Source: Lasiosphaeris hirsuta (taxonomy: Eukaryota > Ascomycota > Sordariomycetes > Sordariales > Lasiosphaeriaceae). Taken from it: DNA of 64,000 nt. The stretch's first letter is position 1, and each line of letters starts with the position of its first letter. Below are positions 57,836 through 64,000 of this stretch, piece by piece. The position numbers were made by a program, and so were the translations under genes. Location of the stretch: contig JAUKUA010000004.1 of NCBI GenBank assembly GCA_030549175.1, positions 1,674,001 through 1,738,000 of the forward strand, in the 5' to 3' direction. Below the pieces are notes generated by a model. That model searched no databases. It saw only the letters and a list, made by a program, of their open reading frames with translations, and was not told the DNA's origin.

Positions 57836-58520
57836 ATTGTCACCCTTGTTCAGTCGTGTTGTTGCAGTAGCGATTATTTGCAGAAAAATAAATAAATATA
57901 GGTGCAGTTGTGCAGATCTCTCAATTTCCTTATGGGAGAGATTGAGAATACATGGCTGCCAGCTTGAGAAGGAGTAAATGTTAATTTTCCCCACGACAAT
58001 AACAAAGTTGATGATTGAACCTTCCATCCGAACTTTGCGCAGGCAGAAGGTGGACTTGGTCGCCAACCCTAACCCTCTATGTATACGGCCTTCCTGGCAT
58101 CTGAAAAATATCTAGGATATCTGTCTCATGGCAAGGCTTGCGTCTAACATTTTGAGCAGTTGTCACATTCATAGAGCACTTTTATCTCAGAAGTTGAGAG
58201 CTTTAGGTCTTTGTGAAGTCAAAAATTCCTCGTTTCTGACGCGGCATACCAAGTCAAACACAACCCGTGCAATTGGTAACCATGCATTTATCAGGAGAGG
58301 CCGGGCGGGTTCTGCTTGTGCCCTGGACTCTGCCCTTATAAGGTCCAAATACAAGGCGTTTGGAACCCAGTCATGGCCTTAGGTTAGTCACAACACATAC
58401 CTCCACCTAGCGGAGGGTTGGGTTCATCACCCTACGCCGTCCAACCTACGTGCAGAGCTGTGATGTGATAGTGTTCAAAGCATGCTGTTAGTTTGTTCTG
58501 ACTACCGTGGTGCCTTCTCT
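57836..58520. other. Intergenic, 0.7 kb
   Basis: TFIIIC gene promoter (first 200 bp, AT-rich) and Gpi8 3' flank. A plus frame at 58128-58382 has no features of a gene. Confidence 0.6.
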
Positions 58521-59762
58521 CTACCTCCGAGGCGCTTCAAAGTACGACCCCAGCCCCCACAAGGCGGCGCAGCCCGCAAGCGCCGTTGCCCCAAAAATCT
58601 TCTTGGTCCACCAATTGTCGTCCGTTAGGGGCTTCGCAAACTGAATCTTCTTTTGCTGCAGCGGCACCTGTTTACTCTCGGTATCGGCGGTCGTATTTTT
58701 CTTGAGCGCCGCCTCCTCCTCATTGGCCTTTTGTCGAAGCGCCGCGATGGTCTTGCTCAAAGCGAGCATGTCCTCCTCGAGCGTGGTATTCTTAGTCCCG
58801 TCAACCTCGACGTTTTGGACGTTGCCAAAGAAGTCGGTGACAAGTCGACTCCGTGCGGCCTCCGCCCCTCCACGGAAGAGGTCGTAGCGCACACCGGCGT
58901 GGGAGTGGATCTTTTCATAGCTGTAGCTATCAAACAAGTCGCCAACCGTCTTCTTGCTACTGGTGTCGCGGACTTCAGTTTCGAGAAACTCTAGGTTGTA
59001 GTATGTGTACCGGTCAATAACGGCAACACCGACATCGTTGTCGGCGTGGTGTGAATAAGACGACTGGTCGAGCTCCGACGAGCCGGTTGCGATGATGTTT
59101 GGGGAGTACAGCTTGCTGTACATTGTGTTGGCCTGGCATGTATCAATCATGAAGAGGATCTCATGGTATCTGGCTCCGAGGTTAGCATCGCTCTGGTGCG
59201 ACCAGCGAGAGTGAACATACCGCTTCTTCTCCCACATCTGTTCAAAGGCGTCAGCCAAGTCGAATGCGCCAATCTCCTCGGCGTCCTGGAACTTGAGGAA
59301 CTCATTTCCGCCATGGCCCGTCATGTACACCAGTATATTGCTCCGGTCGTCTGTTAGCAGCCTCTTGCTTCGCGGCATCTCCTCCCCCACGCGGTCCGTC
59401 AGCAAGCGGATGAAGTTCTCAACCGTCACCTCGTATCCGCGGTAGTCGACTTCAATGTTGTCGCCGTACAAATCGACGGCGCGGTCAGCGTTGGAGTAAA
59501 CTGTCCCCGGGAAAGCATTGCGGGGGTTGCATGCCATGTCATCGGGGAGCATGAGGATGATCTGCGAGTCGGGAATGCCCAGGCGCTTGACCGTGCGGTA
59601 GATGGAAAGCACATTGGCAAGATGTCGGTAATTAAACCAGAATCGCGAAGTCGAGACGAGCACCGCCCAGTTGCTCGTATGCTCGGCTTCGACGAGGGCA
59701 GCAGTGGTAAAGAGTGTTGCGGCCAGCAGCGCTGGCAGGCGAAGCACGCTGGATAACTTCAT
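58521..59762 (-). CDS. GPI-anchor transamidase catalytic subunit Gpi8
   Basis: Cysteine protease of the C13 family that cleaves the C-terminal signal and attaches GPI in the ER. Exon 1 is 59762-59221 and exon 2 59169-58521, giving 396 residues. The signal peptide is about 1-26. SNWAVLVSTSRFWFNYRHLANVLSIYRTVKRLGIPDSQIILML contains the conserved start (about 31 onward). The catalytic His is in VYMTGHGGNEFLKF (about 150-165) and the catalytic Cys in EILFMIDTCQANTMY (about 183-197). After the catalytic domain, a Lys/Glu-rich stretch leads to a C-terminal membrane helix (ATALAGCAALWGLGSYF). The single intron is 51 nt with a GCTAAC branch site, in frame and stop-free, so retention would insert 17 residues between the two catalytic residues. 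Works on substrates such as the GPI-type protein at 38.9 kb. Confidence 0.94.
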   Translation of the reverse strand: MKLSSVLRLPALLAATLFTTAALVEAEHTSNWAVLVSTSRFWFNYRHLANVLSIYRTVKRLGIPDSQIILMLPDDMACNPRNAFPGTVYSNADRAVDLYGDNIEVDYRGYEVTVENFIRLLTDRVGEEMPRSKRLLTDDRSNILVYMTGHGGNEFLKFQDAEEIGAFDLADAFEQMWEKKRYVHSRWSHQSDANLGARYHEILFMIDTCQANTMYSKLYSPNIIATGSSELDQSSYSHHADNDVGVAVIDRYTYYNLEFLETEVRDTSSKKTVGDLFDSYSYEKIHSHAGVRYDLFRGGAEAARSRLVTDFFGNVQNVEVDGTKNTTLEEDMLALSKTIAALRQKANEEEAALKKNTTADTESKQVPLQQKKIQFAKPLTDDNWWTKKIFGATALAGCAALWGLGSYFEAPRR

Positions 59763-61188
59763 CGTTGGTCGAATTCAGGGAGCGTCCGGTTGCAGCGTCG
59801 CGTTATCGCGGGCAACCGGAGTTGCGACGGGTGCAGAGTCCTTGCTGCGAGAACCCGATGCTGGATGCTAGATGCTGCAAAAGAGAGTATCCCACGTGTT
59901 CACATCTGGTCTGCGTCGTTCTTCACTGAGGCTGGAATTGCCCCAAGGATAGGTTTGTCATCATCGCTCTGTCGGCACATCGGGTTTCAAAGCGCAGCAG
60001 CAGGTGAGATTCGCCCAGCCAAGCCGCCTAGGAAAGGGGCCGCTTGGCGCTGGGTTACATAAGCACACCGTGCCCACGTATTTCCAGCGATGCAGGGCGG
60101 AGAGCTAGGCTGGGACAATGGCCTCTTGGCGCCCCGCGCCCTGGCGCCGGGGCCCCCCGTCTGCTTGCCCGGTCCTGAGGCCCTAGAGGCGGTTTTTGCC
60201 AACCACCGACCCCGACTTCTGTGCTTTTTTGGCCATCTGCGCCACGCGGAGTCGCACTACAGCGTGACTCCCAGCGAGCTGAGCGCGGTTCGCGAGCGCG
60301 TCCAGGCGTCGAGCGTCCCCGCACAAAGAAGGTCACACGCCCAATCAGTGGAGCTGGGTCGTTGCATGTGACAGGTGACGACAACTTGGAATCCCGCAAC
60401 GGGGCAAGGAGTGCCCTGGGCTGCACTCGAGCTTCACTTGAATCACTTCAACTCAATGGCAAAAAAACACAGCGCTATTTTGATGCAGCAATCGCATGAG
60501 CCTTTACGCTACTCGCCATGCTAAATGGATCCGATGGGTCTGCAGCGTCATTGCATCGGAGAGAGAGCTGGCAACCCCCGACCTCTGCCTAAGCATTCTC
60601 GAGAGACTTGTTAGTTCACAGCTCTGGCTCTCCTCAGTCTCAGCCCAGCTCTTGGCTTGTCTCTGAAGTTACCCACCTCGCCGCACAACCACCCAGCGCA
60701 TCGACACCAACCGGCTCTCATAAGTTGTCCCAACCTGCCGCACCCAACTCTGACGCCTTTGCCCTTTTGACGCTCCCACAAGCTCTCGTAAAGACCAAGA
60801 TCCTCGATCGGTCTACTAATCACAAAAACACATCTTCTTTGCTTCTCAGCTCACATCGGCGCACAGCCCGTCAAACTACTTGGGCCTAGCGAGCCAAGCT
60901 TACGTATTTGTTATAAGTACGGGCAACACCACATCCTCGAGTCCGTCCACCATTGCAAACTCGACTCGTTACCAATTCCCTCTACCGCAGAGTCCCCGCT
61001 TTCCCCACGCTTCGCCAGCCCATCTCTCCATTCATTAAATATCCCCCGCATTGCCAAATCCTGCAGCCCTGGAAGCCCCCCCCCCCCCCACCCACCCGCC
61101 GTTGCGTTGGTTCCCCAAAAGCCCATTAAGTTGACGGCATCTCGAGACTCTGTCCGCGACGAGCAGGCGACAGCACAAGAAATCCACA
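59763..61188. other. 1.4 kb divergent promoter region
   Basis: Between Gpi8 and the histidine-phosphatase gene. The part from about 60600 to 60890 is CT-rich, as in fungal leaders, and a C-run lies at about 61077-61090. No gene is supported. Confidence 0.6.
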
Positions 61189-63421
61189 ATGGGGCGCCCC
61201 CCGGCGTACCTTTTTGTCGTGAGGTGAGGAAATCCAGTATACCGCTGTCCCATGTACCATAGCATAGGACGGCTATTCCAGATGCCTTCCTAACAGGTTC
61301 TGTAGGCATGGTCTTCGACTCGATGCCGCCGACAAGCAATGGCACCTCTCGTCCCCGACCCCCTATGACCCGCCCCTCACCTATATTGGCTGGCAACAAG
61401 CGAAGAGTTTGGGCGCCAGAATAGGCTCTTTGATACGCGACAAGGTGAATGAAGAAGAGGCGGCTCAGAAACTAGTCGGAGATATACCGGGAGGACGAAA
61501 GCGCAAGCGGTACAAGGTCGTCCTGCATAGCTCGCCTTTCCTTCGGTGTGTACAAACCTCGATTGCAATCAGCGCAGGCTTGGCCCAGGACTCAACCCCT
61601 TTCGGGAGCTCGAGCTCGAGCTCGACCGAGAGACCACCTCCATCACCTACCATCTTGAGCCCACGCTCCAGACCCACAATCGTCCCCGACCGACGCGACT
61701 CTGCGTCCCCATCTCCCAGATGCCCGCCAATTCGGCGATCCGTCTTGCGACTTGACGCATGTTTTGGCGAATGGCTTTCTCCAGGCTATTTTGAGCTAAT
61801 CACTCCGCCTCCCGAGTCCGTAATGATGCTAGCTAGCGCAAAGGCGGATCTCCTTAGGCGTGAAGACTACACCAATTACCCAAACTTCAGCGCTCACGTC
61901 CACTCCAACTCGCAGGGCCATCTATGGAGCCCCAGCGACCGGCCAGGCTCCATCTCCACGCCGCCCAGCAAAACCTCGGACCCACTTGACACACTAGCCA
62001 ACTCCCTCCAAAGGAGCGGGAGCATCAGCGGCCAGGGAAGCCAGTCGTGGCGTTCGCCGACACTCACGACTGGTGAAACCAACGGCTATGTCTCCCCGGT
62101 GCCACACTATGCCGTCAACAACAACAATACTATTCCCCCAGGATTTGTAGCGCACGCCCGTGATGCTTGTGTCGACATTGACTACCAGTGGGACTCGATG
62201 CGCCCTCCTTTGGATTGGGGCGATGGAGGCATCTTTCCAGAGGAATGGACCTCGATGCACAGAAGATTTCGAAAGGGACTCCAACATTTGATAGACTGGT
62301 ATTCTACCACCGAGAAACCAACCGACATGGTCACCAAGACGGCCTCGCGCTTTGCTAGAAGAGATTCGGTACACCCTATTGATGATATGCTTGACGATGA
62401 CGAAGATTTCGAGACCGAGTCAATCGTTATTTTGGTATCGCATGGAGCGGGCTGCAATGCCTTGATCGGGGCCATCACACACCAGCCAGTCCTGATGGAT
62501 GTTGCCATGGCATCGCTCACCATGGCGGTGAGGAAACCGCTCAAAGACGAGGCAGGGACCCCGAAATCGCCACATGCCGTGCAGCCGCCTGGTTGGGCGT
62601 CTCCCGAACGACGTAAGGATACGACACCTGTCTACCAGCTCTATGACCTCGAGATATTTGCGAGCACCGACCATCTTCGATCTGTTGCCCCGTCGTCGGC
62701 CGTGTCTAGGACCCCGTCGGTGGCAGGTGCGGTTAACAATGCTCGTGGACGCTACTCCAATTCCTTTTCTTCCTCGCTCAACAACTTCTCCTTCAACGAC
62801 GGATCTGCAAGCAGGGCGTCGTCTGCTAATGCCGCATTGAGCAGCCTGCGACGGGGTGAAGGACCGGCAAATACTACCTCGAAGCTTGCCTTCAACATGA
62901 CTAATGGTGACGAAGGGGGGGAGGGTATTACCAGCAGTGGCTTTCATGGCGGCGGCATAACAGTGGGTAGCGGCATGACGTCGTTCACAAAGCCACCGAG
63001 CGGCCTGGCACGCACCCCGTCGATTGGGCTGTGGTCTCCCATCTCGGTCCGCGGTGACGGGGCGTTTGAGGATGACGAAGACGACGAGGACGGTATGCTT
63101 TTGAACTTCAGTCATGAAAAGGAAACACCAACTATGAAGACTCCAACAGCAACAGTTCCCCCCCCTCCAAGCTCGCATGAGGAGCAGCAGAAAACGCCCG
63201 TGGGTCCGGCTGCTGTGACTAATGGGAATGCTGGGAAACCACTAAGTGGTATGCCATTGTCACCTATTGACATGAGCGACTCAGCGAGCGACGAATATTT
63301 CCCCACATTTCCGGACACGGATTCTCTTTGGGGTGGCGGTCCGAGGCCACCGGATGACGCAGACCGCCTCCGTGATCTCGGCTCTGCCAAGCGGCGATGG
63401 ACGGTGACTGAGCGTAGCTAG
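61189..63421 (+). CDS. Histidine phosphatase superfamily protein with long disordered tail
   Basis: Phosphoglycerate-mutase-like phosphatase of unknown substrate. Exon 1 is 61189-61223 and exon 2 61306-63421, giving 716 residues. The first ATG gives MGRPPAYLFVVRHG: the RHG catalytic motif (Arg12-His13-Gly14) is rebuilt exactly by the splice. PLTYIGWQQAKSLGARIG follows, then VVLHSSPFLRCVQTS with the second conserved Arg. CFGEWLSPGYF and a Ser/Pro-rich insertion come next. The second catalytic His is in IVILVSHGAGCNALIGA (about 389), close to the end of the domain. The C-terminal 300 residues are Ser/Gly/Pro-rich and acidic, with no domain. The domain resembles fungal PGM-family proteins related to UBASH3/Tfc7-type phosphatases, but the tail does not identify it. 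The 5' exon is only 35 nt. Confidence 0.82.
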
Positions 63422-63821
63422 GATGTGGCATGGCTCTGTGAGGAATACTAATGTCAGGCTTGAGCTTCAGATGGTGCTAGGAATAATAAGTTGTTGGCTT
63501 GGGGATTCGAATGGCATGTATCGATGGATGGAGCGAGCGTGGCTTTCAGTGTTATTGGTTAGGGGGATACCATTTAAAAAGGGCGGCGGGCCGGTCTCAG
63601 GCCAGGCATCTGCCGTGAAGCATAAACAATCAAATCGATTGGGGCGCACGGTAACACAAAAGGCAATTGAGTAGTTATCAATAGCGTAATGCACATGATT
63701 CTCTGGCTTGATGGCGATGTGGCTTGATGGTGATATATCTGCCCAAGAGAGGTGCCTGACATTTACCTGTGGAATTCCCCTTGCAAGTAGAATTCCCATC
63801 AATACCAAACTACTTGACAGC
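63422..63821. other. Convergent 3' intergenic region
   Basis: About 0.4 kb between the histidine-phosphatase gene (+) and the partial gene at the window end (-). Nothing else is seen. Confidence 0.65.
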
Positions 63822-64000
63822 CTAGGTATACTTGGCCTGCTTCTCCTTGGCCTTCTCGTCGAAGAGCAAGTGCTTGACGCCATAATCCCGAAACCATGCC
63901 AAATAGGGTGGTACGTCGTGGCTGGGGGTGGGGCCCGTGAGGAGCAGCTTCACAGGTGGCTGTCGAGGCCGGCCGCCCCTGGTTCGGAAAATGGTTTTAC
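63822..64000 (-). CDS. C-terminal part of an unknown gene, cut by the window end
   Basis: A minus-strand frame enters from the right edge and ends at a TAG (63822-63824). It encodes about 58 residues, including PPVKLLLTGPTPSHDVPPYL and then AWFRDYGVKHLLFDEKAKEK near the end. Third positions are GC-rich and the sequence is well ordered, so it is almost certainly a real C-terminus. The family is not recognised. It is convergent with the histidine-phosphatase gene. Confidence 0.75.
   Translation of the reverse strand, partial: KTIFRTRGGRPRQPPVKLLLTGPTPSHDVPPYLAWFRDYGVKHLLFDEKAKEKQAKYT

Overview
The window looks like nuclear DNA from a filamentous ascomycete (Pezizomycotina, probably Sordariomycetes). 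Genes lie on both strands, 200 bp to 5 kb apart. Most are broken by one to four short introns (about 50-130 nt) with GTRNGY donors, CTRAC-like branch points and YAG acceptors. Coding sequence has GC-rich third positions. Family content is fungal (a Bli-3 flavoprotein, a CAP59/GT69 glycosyltransferase, SLATT_fungal, a Gpi8/Alg1/Dph5/Trm1/Snu23/Ubc7 housekeeping set). There is no operon, Shine-Dalgarno signal or CRISPR array. Gene models below were spliced by hand from reading frames and splice motifs.

Layout. 0-9.2 kb: a triplicated zinc-knuckle protein (-) in an otherwise gene-poor region with G-rich and AT-rich short repeats. 9.2-12.7 kb: an F-box/WD40/UIM protein of the Ufo1/Pof10 type (+). 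12.7-15.4 kb: a gene graveyard containing a clear sirtuin relic (-). 15.6-22.8 kb: an ABCF ATPase (+), a DAGK/sphingoid-base-kinase-type lipid kinase (-) and the tRNA dimethyltransferase Trm1 (-), whose frame is broken at an A13 run. 23.7-29.9 kb: a SLATT membrane protein (+), a GT31/Fringe-like glycosyltransferase (+) and a sugar porter (-). 29.9-35.8 kb: gene-poor, with one possible decayed coding fragment. 35.8-42.4 kb: a GT69 CAP59-type glycosyltransferase (+), a candidate small secreted protein with a T9 frameshift (-), a GPI-anchored Cys-rich wall protein (-) and a candidate small five-exon gene (-). 42.4-64 kb: a dense housekeeping block: Bli-3 (+), Dph5 (-), Snu23 (+), Ubc7 (+), Alg1 (-), a CDF zinc transporter (+), an acylcarnitine carrier (+), a TFIIIC subunit (-), Gpi8 (-), a histidine-phosphatase protein (+) and a partial unknown gene (-).

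Functional threads. Several products serve the secretory pathway and cell surface: Alg1 (N-glycan core), Gpi8 (GPI anchoring), GT31 and GT69 enzymes, a CDF transporter probably loading Zn into ER/Golgi, Ubc7 (ERAD), and a GPI-anchored client protein. Others serve translation and RNA: Trm1, Dph5, ABCF, Snu23, TFIIIC. This is ordinary eukaryotic mixing, not a biosynthetic cluster. The most unusual items are the SLATT protein, the sirtuin relic, two coding frames broken at homopolymers, the run of frame-preserving introns in the TFIIIC gene, and a pair of near-identical short hairpin elements.
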